Shown here: in pieces, positions 16,743 through 25,291 of the stretch | Position numbering within the stretch: position 1 is the stretch's first letter | Layout: every line of letters begins with the position of its first letter | Source: Acetobacter sp. UBA5411 | GTDB taxonomy: Bacteria; Pseudomonadota; Alphaproteobacteria; Acetobacterales; Acetobacteraceae | Reading direction: 5' to 3' | Assembly (NCBI RefSeq): GCF_002409645.1 | Contig: NZ_DHNR01000017.1 | Coordinates: 1 to 64,000 of the forward strand | Length of the DNA stretch: 64,000 nt | Notes under the pieces: model-generated | Databases searched by the model: none | Told to the model about the DNA's origin: nothing | The model's input: only the letters and a program-made list of their open reading frames with translations | Translations under genes and position numbers: made by a program

Positions 16743-19061
16743 TCAGAAGTTGTAATGAAGCTCGCAGCCAATCCAGCGTGGTGACTGGATATACTGGATG
16801 CGATTATTATCACTTCCAGTAAACGAATAGGTATTGCCTTTTCTGTTCTGCAGATTGTCGACATATACAGCGGCATTCCATTTTCCCGTTTGAGGGCCGA
16901 ATTCCATGCGCAGACCCAGAGAACTGATCTTGCTGGTCTTGGCATTATTATCGCCCAACGCTGCCCACATGTTGTCCTTCCATGTGTAACTGGCCTGTAG
17001 TGTCACGCGATAACGATCCACATCAATATTGTAGCGTGTGACGGCGCTCCACGAAAAACGAGGAGAAAAGGGGAGTGAAGAATTACGCGTTACCGGTGGA
17101 TCAAGAGACAGTCCATTGATGTAGTTGACTGGACTTTTGGCGCGCGCATCAAGATAGGCAAAAGAGCCGCGGAGATCGAGGTTGGGTACAAGGTTGTGTA
17201 ATGTTGTGGAAAGTTCACCACCACGTGTGCGTGCACGAGGAATGGTGCCAAGCGTCAGGGAGTTTGCGGTTGGGGTAATCGGTGCAAAAAACAATGTCTG
17301 GCGATTATGATATTCGTAATCAAATAGGGAGCCTTCCACCATAAGTTTGTTATGGAAGAGGGAGGATTTGATACCGATTTCATAAGCGATCAGATTTTCC
17401 GGCTTGACGTAATCAAGGGCGCCAGCTGCTAGAACGGGAGCCGCAAAATATGAGCCTGCCTTGTATCCGTTTGAAATTGTGCCGTAGGCATAAGTATCTG
17501 GTGCAATCTTGTAGCGTAGCCCCACGCGACCAGTGAAGCGATGATACTCATGGCGAGCATTCACACCGGTTAGGGCGTCGCCGACCTGCGCATAGTATGG
17601 GGCAAAAAGCCTGGGGCTGTCGGCAGCGATGGCTGAATATCGGGAGCCGCCGTTAAAGCCACGCTCATCATAAGAGAAACGACCCGAGGCGATGAAATCC
17701 AGTTTTTTGGTTATGTTGGTTACTGTATTGACGTAAACACCTGTCGACAGGTTCTGCTGGGAAAAATGATTATTCAGATTGATCGCGCTGCTCGATTGCA
17801 GACGCAGGCTGGTATAGTCGCCGTCAATCTTGTCGTAAGATTCGAAAACACCAACGGTAAGATGGAAGATCTTTGCCAGATTCATACGCAAATGCATGTC
17901 GTGGGACTGTACAATGGCTGTGTCATTCCATCTGTAATCGGAAATGTGCAGGGCTGAGCCGTCATAATTATCGGTATCATCGCGACGATAGAAATCGATC
18001 GCTGTCATGGATGAGAATGTTCCGAAATTGAACTCTTTGGTATAATTGACAGAAAGACCGCCACCGTTCTCGTTTCTCTGTCCGGATGTGTTGCCTGCAC
18101 TTACGGCGTTGGCCGCCGGATGCAGGCCTGTATCGCCTTTTGACACCGGTCCCAGATCCTGCGGAGAAGTAGAGGTGCCTTTATCTCGCGTGTAATGCAG
18201 ATTGAGCAGCACGGACGATGTGTCATCCACTTCAAATTTTGTCAGATTGCGAATGGCCAGAAGGTCCTGCGCACCATAGCGCTTGCCTGTATTGATATCT
18301 TTCTGCCAGCCATCACCATTTACATAATTGAAAGCCAGTCGATTGGAGATTTTGCTGGTGATCGGAGTGTTGATGGCGAAACGGCCGCGATTGGTATTAT
18401 AGCTGCTGTAACCCCATTCTGCATAACCTCCGAATTTATCAGAGGGTTTTACTGACTGGATATTGATGCTGCCACCAGTTGTGCTGCGACCCATGTCAAA
18501 GCCCTGAGGACCTTTTTCCGTGGCGATACTGTCGATATCAAGCATCTGACCTGTATAGAATACGGGGAAGGGGGCAAACACACCATCCAGATAAATGCCG
18601 ATGCCACCCATGTTGGTGCCGACATAGTCATCAAGACCGACACCGCGAATGGAAAAAATCGGAGCCGAGCCAGAGACGGCGTTGGTTGCCGTCACGCCTG
18701 GCGTAAATGCTGCGATATCCTTCGGGCTTTCAAGGTGAAGAGAGCGAAGCTCCTTGCCACTGATCACATTGACTGTGCCTGGAGTAGAAAGATGACGCTG
18801 TGCCCGTGAACGGGTTACCCTTATCTGTTCCGCGTCGCCCTTGTGCGTGATCGCTTTCGGATGATGCTGCGTGGAGAGAGTGCGTGTGCGGCCTGTGGCA
18901 ACATGTTTTGCATCGACTGGTTGAGAGCCAGCAACTGTAGTTGCTGTTGCAGCCAAAGACGATGTTGATGCCAGAAGCAGGCAGGGGAGGGTCGGCAGCA
19001 CAATATATGCTGGAACTGCAGCCAGAAGACGGGAGGAATGACGTAAAAAATATGATTTCAT
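16743..19061 (-). CDS. TonB-dependent outer-membrane receptor
   Basis: This is a complete receptor of 772 residues. A signal peptide of about 38 residues (basic start, LPTLPCLLLAS core, ends LAATA) is followed by a linker, a plug domain starting near QIRVTRSRAQR with VISGKEL, and SIRGVGLDDY and GIYLDGVF. The beta-barrel (about 210-772) closes with the typical terminal aromatic residue (HYNF). These receptors import scarce ligands (siderophores, B12, sugars, other metabolites) using TonB energy. The plug resembles the large sugar/iron group, but the ligand is not readable. It lies beside the opine operon on the same strand, with about 760 bases between, so a role in opine uptake is possible but unproven. 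Confidence 0.9.
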   Translation of the reverse strand: MKSYFLRHSSRLLAAVPAYIVLPTLPCLLLASTSSLAATATTVAGSQPVDAKHVATGRTRTLSTQHHPKAITHKGDAEQIRVTRSRAQRHLSTPGTVNVISGKELRSLHLESPKDIAAFTPGVTATNAVSGSAPIFSIRGVGLDDYVGTNMGGIGIYLDGVFAPFPVFYTGQMLDIDSIATEKGPQGFDMGRSTTGGSINIQSVKPSDKFGGYAEWGYSSYNTNRGRFAINTPITSKISNRLAFNYVNGDGWQKDINTGKRYGAQDLLAIRNLTKFEVDDTSSVLLNLHYTRDKGTSTSPQDLGPVSKGDTGLHPAANAVSAGNTSGQRNENGGGLSVNYTKEFNFGTFSSMTAIDFYRRDDTDNYDGSALHISDYRWNDTAIVQSHDMHLRMNLAKIFHLTVGVFESYDKIDGDYTSLRLQSSSAINLNNHFSQQNLSTGVYVNTVTNITKKLDFIASGRFSYDERGFNGGSRYSAIAADSPRLFAPYYAQVGDALTGVNARHEYHRFTGRVGLRYKIAPDTYAYGTISNGYKAGSYFAAPVLAAGALDYVKPENLIAYEIGIKSSLFHNKLMVEGSLFDYEYHNRQTLFFAPITPTANSLTLGTIPRARTRGGELSTTLHNLVPNLDLRGSFAYLDARAKSPVNYINGLSLDPPVTRNSSLPFSPRFSWSAVTRYNIDVDRYRVTLQASYTWKDNMWAALGDNNAKTSKISSLGLRMEFGPQTGKWNAAVYVDNLQNRKGNTYSFTGSDNNRIQYIQSPRWIGCELHYNF

Positions 19062-19465
19062 GAGGCTATTCCTATTTCATTCCTGCTTGGACCGATTTCT
19101 GGGTTGAATGGAACTCGGTTGAGTGGTTGTGGCTTAGTGAGGGTGTATGTGTTCTTTTGCGTTTCAGACTAGTAGGTCACCCTTTTTGTTGAGAGAATTG
19201 TTCGGATTTGTTGTTCATGTATTCATTGGGAGTGCTATTTTATTGTTTTTTATTTTGTAATTTTTGTGTTTTGTATAAAAATACATCATGCTTTTTGAGT
19301 GGAATCGGCATCTTCCATAGATATTCTGGTTATGTAGAAACACCTTTAAATTGTTCTGATTTTATAAAGATTTTGAAGTTGTATTTTGGTTTCACCTATA
19401 GCGTTTGAAAAAATGTTCATGCTTTTCTCATTGCGTTTGTTACATCAGGTCTATGAAGTCTTTTT

Positions 19466-19527
19466 AGATTTTTTAATTCGATATCGGAATGTATTTTTTC
19501 TTGATAGCAAGCGTAAGGCTAACTTAC
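19466..19527 (+). repeat. Diverged direct copy of the LysR promoter segment
   Basis: This aligns without gaps to 28081-28142 with 49 of 62 identical bases by hand count, same orientation. The best-kept cores are CGATATCGGAA and TATTTTTTCTTG. The two copies bracket the opine operon. Confidence 0.7.
19514..19526. promoter_or_regulatory. Putative LysR-type box (TAAG-N5-CTTA)
   Basis: TAAGGCTAACTTA has the T-N11-A form of LysR-type operators and extends to the perfect repeat CGTAAG-N5-CTTACG. It has the same half-sites as the box at 28129-28141 before the opine regulator gene. Confidence 0.5.
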
Positions 19528-19767
19528 GGTCAATATACGTAACTGTGTTTTTCTTCCCTAGATTGCTTCCACGGTTTTGCGTCCGTTATTTGAAGCTGAT
19601 GCGCCATGGAAAGACGGAAATCGGGTGGTATTGGATTAAAAAGATTATTGTTTTTCAAAAGAGTTTTTTATTAACGAGGTGTTTTTTTATCTTGTTTTGA
19701 TGTTCCCATCAGCGTGGCGAAATCCTGTCAGGCCCCAGCTTTGATGCGTGAATCCGCTGGTCTGTTG

Positions 19768-19805
19768 TCAGGCTGACTGCACAGGCCATCATGCAGCCAG
19801 CCTGA
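19768..19805 (-). terminator. Hairpin downstream of ornithine cyclodeaminase
   Basis: TCAGGCTG-A-CTGCA pairs with TGCAG-C-CAGCCTGA around a 10-base loop, 15 bases past the gene's stop. There is no T-run, so it may stabilise the mRNA end or need Rho. Confidence 0.45.
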
Positions 19806-19820
19806 ATCATTTCTTGATGG

Positions 19821-20891
19821 TCAGGAGGCAACCGCCATTTTCGAACGCTGAAGCATGCCGAACAGATCGCGCGGATCATCGGGGTCCGCCACCATGTCCA
19901 GCTTCTCAAACAATCCGGTCTCTTCCAGCTTGTCACGAACGTAGCGGAGCGCCGAGAAATCCTCGATTGCAAAACCGACTGAATCGAACAGGGTGATCTG
20001 GCTTTTTCCTGTTCGTCCTGATGTTTTGCCTGCGATGACCTCCCAGAGTTCGGTCACGGGATGATCTTCCGGAAGCTGCTGGATCTCGCCTTCAATGCGG
20101 GTCTGTGACGGATATTCGACAAAAATGGAGGAGCGCAACAGGATGTCACGATGAAGTTCAGTCTTGCCGGGACAGTCGCCTCCGACAGCGTTGATATGGA
20201 CGCCTGCACCGACCATGTTGTCGGTCAGGATCGTGGCGCACTGCTTGTCTGCTGTGACAGTCGTGATGATGTCCGCATCTTCTACAGCCGCTTCGATTGT
20301 GTCGCAGATGGTGATGTCGAAACCCATGCCTGCCAGATTGCGGGCGCATTTTTCCGAAGCGGCACGATCAATATCATAAAGCCGCAGGGCGCGGATGCCG
20401 ACCAGTTCACGGAACGCGATGGCCTGGAATTCCGACTGGGCGCCGTTTCCGATAATGGCCATTGTGCGTGAATTGGCCGGAGCCAGATGCCGGGCCGCCA
20501 TGGCGGACGTTGCCGCCGTACGCAGGGCCGTCAGGATGGTCATTTCCGAGAGAAGAGTGGGATAACCGGAGCTGACGTCAGCAAGCATTCCGAAAGCGGT
20601 AACGGTCTGCAGCCCTTCCTTCATGTTTTTCGGATGACCGTTCACATACTTGAAGCCATAGAGACTGCTGTCGCTTGTTGGCATCAGTTCAATGACGCCT
20701 TCAGCGGAATGCGCTGCAATGCGCGGGGTTTTGTCGAATTCCGGCCATCGCTTGAAGTCGGCCTCTAGATAGTCGGCCAGTTCCCGCAGGAATGTGTCGA
20801 TGCCGATGCGATGCACAAGCGCCATCATGTTCTCAACCGAGACAAACGGCACGAAAGCGAGGTGCGAGGGGGCGGGAGCAGAGGACGACAT
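19821..20891 (-). CDS. ocd: Ornithine cyclodeaminase
   Basis: This 356-residue enzyme of the ornithine cyclodeaminase/mu-crystallin family converts L-ornithine to L-proline and ammonia with NAD as bound cofactor. Visible landmarks are KYVNGHPKNMKEGLQTV in the N-terminal part, the Rossmann glycine motif AIIGNGAQSEFQA (about residue 145), YDIDRAASE at the second strand, HINAVGGDCPGKTEL (catalytic Asp region) and the late TLFDSVGFAIEDF. The length is typical. It is the last gene of the opine operon and starts two bases beyond the arginase stop. With arginase it forms the lower pathway from arginine to proline, as in Ti-plasmid noc and occ loci. Confidence 0.94.
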   Translation of the reverse strand: MSSSAPAPSHLAFVPFVSVENMMALVHRIGIDTFLRELADYLEADFKRWPEFDKTPRIAAHSAEGVIELMPTSDSSLYGFKYVNGHPKNMKEGLQTVTAFGMLADVSSGYPTLLSEMTILTALRTAATSAMAARHLAPANSRTMAIIGNGAQSEFQAIAFRELVGIRALRLYDIDRAASEKCARNLAGMGFDITICDTIEAAVEDADIITTVTADKQCATILTDNMVGAGVHINAVGGDCPGKTELHRDILLRSSIFVEYPSQTRIEGEIQQLPEDHPVTELWEVIAGKTSGRTGKSQITLFDSVGFAIEDFSALRYVRDKLEETGLFEKLDMVADPDDPRDLFGMLQRSKMAVAS

Positions 20892-20892
20892 A

Positions 20893-21816
20893 TCAATAAG
20901 TCCTTGTCTTGTGTTCGAGAACGCGCCGGCCCAGCAGACTTGCTGCGAGATCGGTCATGAGACGTGCCGTTTTGGCGCGTACGTCGAGGAACGGGTTGAG
21001 TTCAGCCAGATCCAGAGAGGTGACTAGACCGCTGTCATGGAGGATTTCCATGATGAGGTGCGCCTCCCGAAACGTAGCCCCTCCGGCGACGGTCGTGCCG
21101 ACGGCAGGTGCGATTTCGGGATCGAGAAAGTCCACGTCGAGACTGACATGCAAACGACCGTTGGCGTGTCTGACACGATCAAGAAAACTGTTCAGCGGTG
21201 CGACGATGCCCTGTTCATCAATCGTGCGCATGTCAAAGACGGTCATACCAATGGCCGCGACATGGCGTTTTTCCGCCTGATCGACCGAGCGGATACCCAT
21301 CATGCAGACATTGCGCGGATCGACGGTAGCGGCGGGAACCGGGAAACCCTCGAAACCGGGCTGTCCCGTAAAGTAGGCGACCGGCGTGCCGTGTAGATTG
21401 CCGCTCGTGGTCGTGTGGAGGGTATGCAGGTCGGTATGAGCGTCCAGCCACAGCACGAATTGCGGCTGGCCCAGTTCCTGCGCCCTGCACGCCACGCCGG
21501 GGATCGTGCCCGCAGACATGGAATGGTCGCCACCGAGGAAAATCGGCAGATCACATGTGCTGGCCATCTCGTAGGCCCGGCGGGTCACGCTTTCAGTCCA
21601 CGCTATGATCGCATCCAGATTACGCACGGCGGGATTGGGATGGCTGACGGCCGGAGGCTGCGCGGGTACTGCATCACCCACATCGGTCACTTCCCATCCA
21701 AGATTCTGCAAAATTTCCGGCAGGCCCGCGATGCGAAAGGCCGTGGGGCCCATGATGCATCCTCGTTCGGATGTTCCGCTCTGTGTCGGGATGCCCAGAA
21801 TCTGGCATGTTTTCAT
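20893..21816 (-). CDS. rocF: Arginase
   Basis: This 307-residue ureohydrolase splits L-arginine to ornithine and urea. The manganese ligands appear as FLGGDHSMSAG, LWLDAHTDLHT and SLDVDFLDPEIAP, and the arginase-type GMPxA region reads NLHGTPVAYFTG. The N-terminus (ILGIPTQSGTSERGCIMGP) also fits. It lies between the ABC ATPase gene and ocd on the same strand, about 85 bases after the ATPase stop. In this setting it processes arginine released from an opine. Ti plasmid noc regions carry the same arginase-cyclodeaminase pair. Confidence 0.94.
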   Translation of the reverse strand: MKTCQILGIPTQSGTSERGCIMGPTAFRIAGLPEILQNLGWEVTDVGDAVPAQPPAVSHPNPAVRNLDAIIAWTESVTRRAYEMASTCDLPIFLGGDHSMSAGTIPGVACRAQELGQPQFVLWLDAHTDLHTLHTTTSGNLHGTPVAYFTGQPGFEGFPVPAATVDPRNVCMMGIRSVDQAEKRHVAAIGMTVFDMRTIDEQGIVAPLNSFLDRVRHANGRLHVSLDVDFLDPEIAPAVGTTVAGGATFREAHLIMEILHDSGLVTSLDLAELNPFLDVRAKTARLMTDLAASLLGRRVLEHKTRTY

Positions 21817-21902
21817 ATCATTTCCTTTTCCTGTTCATGGTCACTGACCGCGAAGTGCGGACAGGCCGGGCCTGTCCTGTCCGTCTCTCTCCATTCAGTA
21901 TG

Positions 21903-22718
21903 TCAGGTCTTGCGCATGAAATGGCTGACAAACTGGTCAAATCGTTCGTCCATGCCACCCTGAAACAGGGCCTGTGGCGTTCCCTGCGCGCGCACTGTGC
22001 CTTGCTCCAGAAAAACGATCCGGCTTGAGACATCCCGTGCAAAAGCCATTTCATGTGTCACAATCAGCATTGTTCGGCCTTCCGCGGCCAGATCCTGCAT
22101 CACTTTCAGGACTTCTCCCACCAGCTGCGGGTCCAGTGCTGAGGTCGGTTCGTCGAACAGCAGTACACGCGGCTGCATGACGAGGGCGCGCGCAATGGCG
22201 ACGCGCTGCTGCTGTCCACCCGAAAGCTGGCTGGGGTAATAGTCAGCACGGTTCAGCATGCCGACGCGGTCGAGAGCTTTCTGCGCCTCATCCCTGACTT
22301 CCTGCCGGTTTCGCCCCTGAACGTGGATCGGCGCTTCCATCACGTTCTGCAAAACCGTCTTGTGGCTCCACAGACAGAAGTTCTGAAACACCATGCCGAC
22401 CTGCGACCGCAACCGGTTGACCTGCTTCTGATCGGCAATGCGCAGTTCGTTCCCCTGCTGGCGAAATCTGATGTTTTCATCCAGAACAGTCAGAGAGCCG
22501 CTGGTGGGAATCTCCAGAAGATTGAGGCATCTCAGGAAAGTCGATTTGCCGGAACCCGATGCGCCCAGAATGGAAATGACTTCACCCTCGTGCGCGTCGA
22601 GATCAATGCCGCGCAGCACCTCCAGCGCGCCATAGCGCTTGGTCAACTGTCGCGTCGTGATGACGGGGGCAGTCGTGGCAGCGCTGGCTGGTATGATGTG
22701 TGGCTGGGTCGTTTCCAT
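21903..22718 (-). CDS. Polar amino acid/opine ABC transporter ATPase (HisP/OccP/NocP-like)
   Basis: This 271-residue ATPase has Walker A GASGSGKSTFL (about 52-62), the Q-loop in VGMVFQNFCLW, the signature LSGGQQQR, Walker B VLLFDEP and the switch His in VTHEMAFA. The phrase NFCLWSHKTVLQNV is typical of the histidine/lysine/arginine/ornithine and opine transporter group. I placed the start at METTQPH (22718); a longer frame exists but lacks family similarity. It works with the two permeases and the binding protein of the same operon. Confidence 0.93.
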   Translation of the reverse strand: METTQPHIIPASAATTAPVITTRQLTKRYGALEVLRGIDLDAHEGEVISILGASGSGKSTFLRCLNLLEIPTSGSLTVLDENIRFRQQGNELRIADQKQVNRLRSQVGMVFQNFCLWSHKTVLQNVMEAPIHVQGRNRQEVRDEAQKALDRVGMLNRADYYPSQLSGGQQQRVAIARALVMQPRVLLFDEPTSALDPQLVGEVLKVMQDLAAEGRTMLIVTHEMAFARDVSSRIVFLEQGTVRAQGTPQALFQGGMDERFDQFVSHFMRKT

Positions 22719-22749
22719 GAAAAGCTCCGGATAAGATCGTTTGCGTGGG

Positions 22750-23433
22750 TCAGACCCGGTTACGGGGAAGAAGCCAGCGTTCCAACATGTGGACGCAGCC
22801 GACAATCACGAAAGTCAGCGAAAGATAGATCATGCCAGAAATGGTAAAAATCTCCTCAGATCGGTAGGTTTTTGAAACCAGCCTGTAGGCGATACCTGTC
22901 ACATCCATCAGCGTGATGACACTGGCGAGTGACGTAGCCTTGAGCAGCAGAATCGCTTCATTGCCGTAATTTGCGAGCCCATAGCGCAGGGCCTGCGGCC
23001 AGATGATCCGGCGACGCAGCAGGAAACCGGACATGCCCATGGCCTGCGCGGCTTCGATCTCGTTCCGGGGAACTGCTGCGATAGCGCCACGAATGATCTC
23101 GGCCCCATAGGCTGAGGTGTTCAGGGACAGCGCGATAATGGCGCACCAGTAAGCCTGTGCCAGAAATGGCCACAGGAAGGAGGAGCGCAGATATTCGATC
23201 TGTCCGAAGCCGTAATATATAATAAAGATCTGGACCAGCAGGGGTGTTCCCTGAAACAGCCCGACATAGAGACGAGCCAGCCAGCGCAAAGGAGCAAGCC
23301 GATTGTGCGCCAGTGCGGCGACACTCGCGGCAAGGACAAATCCTGCACACAGCGCGATGCCGGTGAGTTGGAGAGTGAGGGGAACGCCGGTCAGAAGTTC
23401 GCCTGCTGTTCGGGCAAGGAATGGCCAGTCCAT
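22750..23433 (-). CDS. ABC transporter permease (HisM/OccM/NocM-like)
   Basis: This inner-membrane subunit of 227 residues has four to five helices. The EAA loop reads EIIRGAIAAVPRNEIEAAQAMGM, followed by RRIIWPQALRYGLANYGNE, which is standard for polar amino acid permeases. I prefer the ATG at 23433 because GGGAG sits eight bases before it and the preceding gene stops just upstream. The ATG at 23451 would overlap that gene by 16 bases. It pairs with the next permease upstream in the operon. Confidence 0.92.
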   Translation of the reverse strand: MDWPFLARTAGELLTGVPLTLQLTGIALCAGFVLAASVAALAHNRLAPLRWLARLYVGLFQGTPLLVQIFIIYYGFGQIEYLRSSFLWPFLAQAYWCAIIALSLNTSAYGAEIIRGAIAAVPRNEIEAAQAMGMSGFLLRRRIIWPQALRYGLANYGNEAILLLKATSLASVITLMDVTGIAYRLVSKTYRSEEIFTISGMIYLSLTFVIVGCVHMLERWLLPRNRV

Positions 23434-23435
23434 TT

Positions 23436-24149
23436 CTATCGCTCCCAGCATCGGCCAAGACGTTTTTCAACGGACCTGATGCCGAAACCCGTGAGTTGCC
23501 CCATGAGCAGATACAGCAACGCGGCGGTGCCATAGAAAAGAAGCGGCTGTCGGGTCGCGCCGGAAGCGATGGTTGATTGCCGCAGGAGTTCCACGAGACC
23601 GATAATGGACAGCAGCGCGGTCTCCTTCAGGACGGATTGCCAGATGTTCCCGAGTGCGGGCAAAGCGAAACGGAGCGTCTGGGGAGCGATGATACGCCAC
23701 AGAAGAACAGTTCGGCTCATGCCGCAGGCCTTGCCGGCTTCGATCTGGCCTCGGTCAAGGCGCAGATACGCGCTGCGATAGGCTTCCGTTTGATACGCGC
23801 CCGAGACCAGACCGATGGCGACAACCCCGATCACGAAGGACGGCAGCGAGAAGAAGCCGGGAAAACCTGCCAGATGCATGAGGTGGGTCAGCGCCAGCGA
23901 GCCGCCGAAATAGAAGAGATAGACAATCAGTATTTCCGGTATTCCCCGCAATACGGTTGTGTAGAAAGTGCCGATCCAGCGCAGGAGAGGCGCGGATGAC
24001 AGTTTCAATGCGGCTCCGGCTGTGCCCAGCAGACCACCGATCGCAAAGCTGCACAAAGCAGCAATCAGGGTCAGGCCAGCCGCGATGACCAGCAGTTTGC
24101 CCCAGCCATCCGGCCCAAAACCGACAAGGGTGAGGGACGAGGTATTCAT
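23436..24149 (-). CDS. ABC transporter permease (HisQ/OccQ/NocQ-like)
   Basis: This 237-residue inner-membrane protein has an N-terminal helix, TTVLRGIPEILIVYLFYFGGS, and the EAA loop AYRSAYLRLDRGQIEAGKACGM. It is the second permease of the opine transporter. Its ATG overlaps the stop of the oxidase B-subunit gene as ATGA, so transport and oxidation genes are translationally coupled. Confidence 0.92.
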   Translation of the reverse strand: MNTSSLTLVGFGPDGWGKLLVIAAGLTLIAALCSFAIGGLLGTAGAALKLSSAPLLRWIGTFYTTVLRGIPEILIVYLFYFGGSLALTHLMHLAGFPGFFSLPSFVIGVVAIGLVSGAYQTEAYRSAYLRLDRGQIEAGKACGMSRTVLLWRIIAPQTLRFALPALGNIWQSVLKETALLSIIGLVELLRQSTIASGATRQPLLFYGTAALLYLLMGQLTGFGIRSVEKRLGRCWER

Positions 24150-25291
24150 GCGGCCACTCTGGAGGCAAAGCGTCCGCAGTCAAAGGGAGCCAGTGTTGCT
24201 TCAAGGGTGCCGCTGACGAGGGACTTGGCGACAGCCTCTCCGACAGCCGGAGAAAGCTGGAAGCCATGCCCGCAGAAGCCGAAGACATGCCACAGATCCG
24301 GCGTGTCCTGTCCGGGACCGATGACGGGAATACCGTCAGGCGTTGCGCCTTCCAGCCCGGTCCATGTCCGCAGGACCGGCACATGCGCCAGCGCCGGAAA
24401 GGCTTCGAGAGTCGCGGCTGCGCTCTGCGGCATGCGGTCCATGACCGTGAATGATGTGTCCTGATCAGGACACGGCTTTCCCAGAATGCCGCCACCGATG
24501 ACCAGCGATCCGACAGCGCTCTGCTTGAAGGAGAGCGGCCTGTCGATGCCGATGACAACGGGGGTGAGAAATGGTTGGGTCCGTGCCGTGACCATCATCG
24601 ACGGCGCGACGGTCTTGAGCGGCAACGTCTGTCCGGCCATGACCGCCACCCGCGCTCCCCATGCACCCCCACAATTGATGAGAACGCCGCCTTCATGCTG
24701 GCCAAACGATGTTTCCGCCCGCCATCCTCCGCCCCGGACACGCTCCAGCCCCAGCACGCGGCAATTCTCCACAATCCGGGCACCCGCCGCGACGGCGGCT
24801 TCCCGAAATGCGCGGGTGGCGGCGGCCGGGTTGGCGTGACCATCCCGTCGGGAGATCAGACCGCCAAGAGCGGTGTCAGAGACGCCGGGAAGCAGGGCAC
24901 GCACGTCCTCGCGTGAAAGAAGCTCTTCTTCTCCAAGTCCACGCTTTTTCATGTCTTCAGCACGGCCAACGGCCCATGACATCTCGGCGTCATCAAGCGC
25001 AAGGCCGATCTGGCTGACCCCGAGGCGAACTTCACAGGCGCTGGCAGCCTTTTCTCCGACCAGTCGGTCGAGATGTTCCCAGTGCTCCATGGCGCGTTGC
25101 GAAAGAGGGTATTCCCGCCAGTCGCGCATCAGCATTCTCAACCCGCCCGCATTGACGCTGGAGGCGTGTCGGCCTGCGACATTCTTGTCGAGCAGCGTGA
25201 CGTTCCAGCCAGCTCTCGCCAGAAACAGCGCGATCGAGCAGCCCTGAAGTCCGGCACCGATGATAAGGGCGGTTTCACTCTGCCGGGACAT
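24146..25291 (-). CDS. ooxB: Opine oxidase subunit B (FAD-dependent DAO-type oxidoreductase)
   Basis: This 381-residue flavoprotein of the D-amino-acid-oxidase/sarcosine-oxidase-beta fold has a dinucleotide-binding motif at the N-terminus (ALIIGAGLQGCSIALFLARAG) and SSVNAGGLRML just after it. The C-terminal flavin motif reads TWTGLEGATPDGIPVIGP, then HVFGFCGHGFQLSPAVGE. In OoxB/NoxB and glycine/hydrogen-cyanide-synthase-type complexes, this subunit oxidises the secondary amine C-N bond. I chose the ATG at 25291, which has GGAGG nine bases upstream and overlaps the A-subunit gene by 17 bases. HcnC, proline or hydroxyproline oxidase complexes share this fold; the operon partners favour an opine. 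Confidence 0.85.
   Translation of the reverse strand: MSRQSETALIIGAGLQGCSIALFLARAGWNVTLLDKNVAGRHASSVNAGGLRMLMRDWREYPLSQRAMEHWEHLDRLVGEKAASACEVRLGVSQIGLALDDAEMSWAVGRAEDMKKRGLGEEELLSREDVRALLPGVSDTALGGLISRRDGHANPAAATRAFREAAVAAGARIVENCRVLGLERVRGGGWRAETSFGQHEGGVLINCGGAWGARVAVMAGQTLPLKTVAPSMMVTARTQPFLTPVVIGIDRPLSFKQSAVGSLVIGGGILGKPCPDQDTSFTVMDRMPQSAAATLEAFPALAHVPVLRTWTGLEGATPDGIPVIGPGQDTPDLWHVFGFCGHGFQLSPAVGEAVAKSLVSGTLEATLAPFDCGRFASRVAA

Larger units (their letters stand above)
19062..19820. other. AT-rich intergenic region with repeat, operator and hairpin
   Basis: No convincing gene is present; frames are AT-rich and hydrophobic by composition. The region contains a copy of the LysR promoter segment (19466-19527), a possible decayed LysR start after it (around 19556-19590), and a hairpin downstream of the cyclodeaminase gene. 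The TonB receptor promoter must lie in the left part. Confidence 0.55.

Noticed and set aside
19208..19700. Two overlapping hydrophobic frames between the TonB receptor and the cyclodeaminase gene
   Set aside because: The hydrophobic look comes from T-rich DNA (Phe/Leu codons). There is no ribosome binding site or family signal, and the promoter-like repeat lies inside them.
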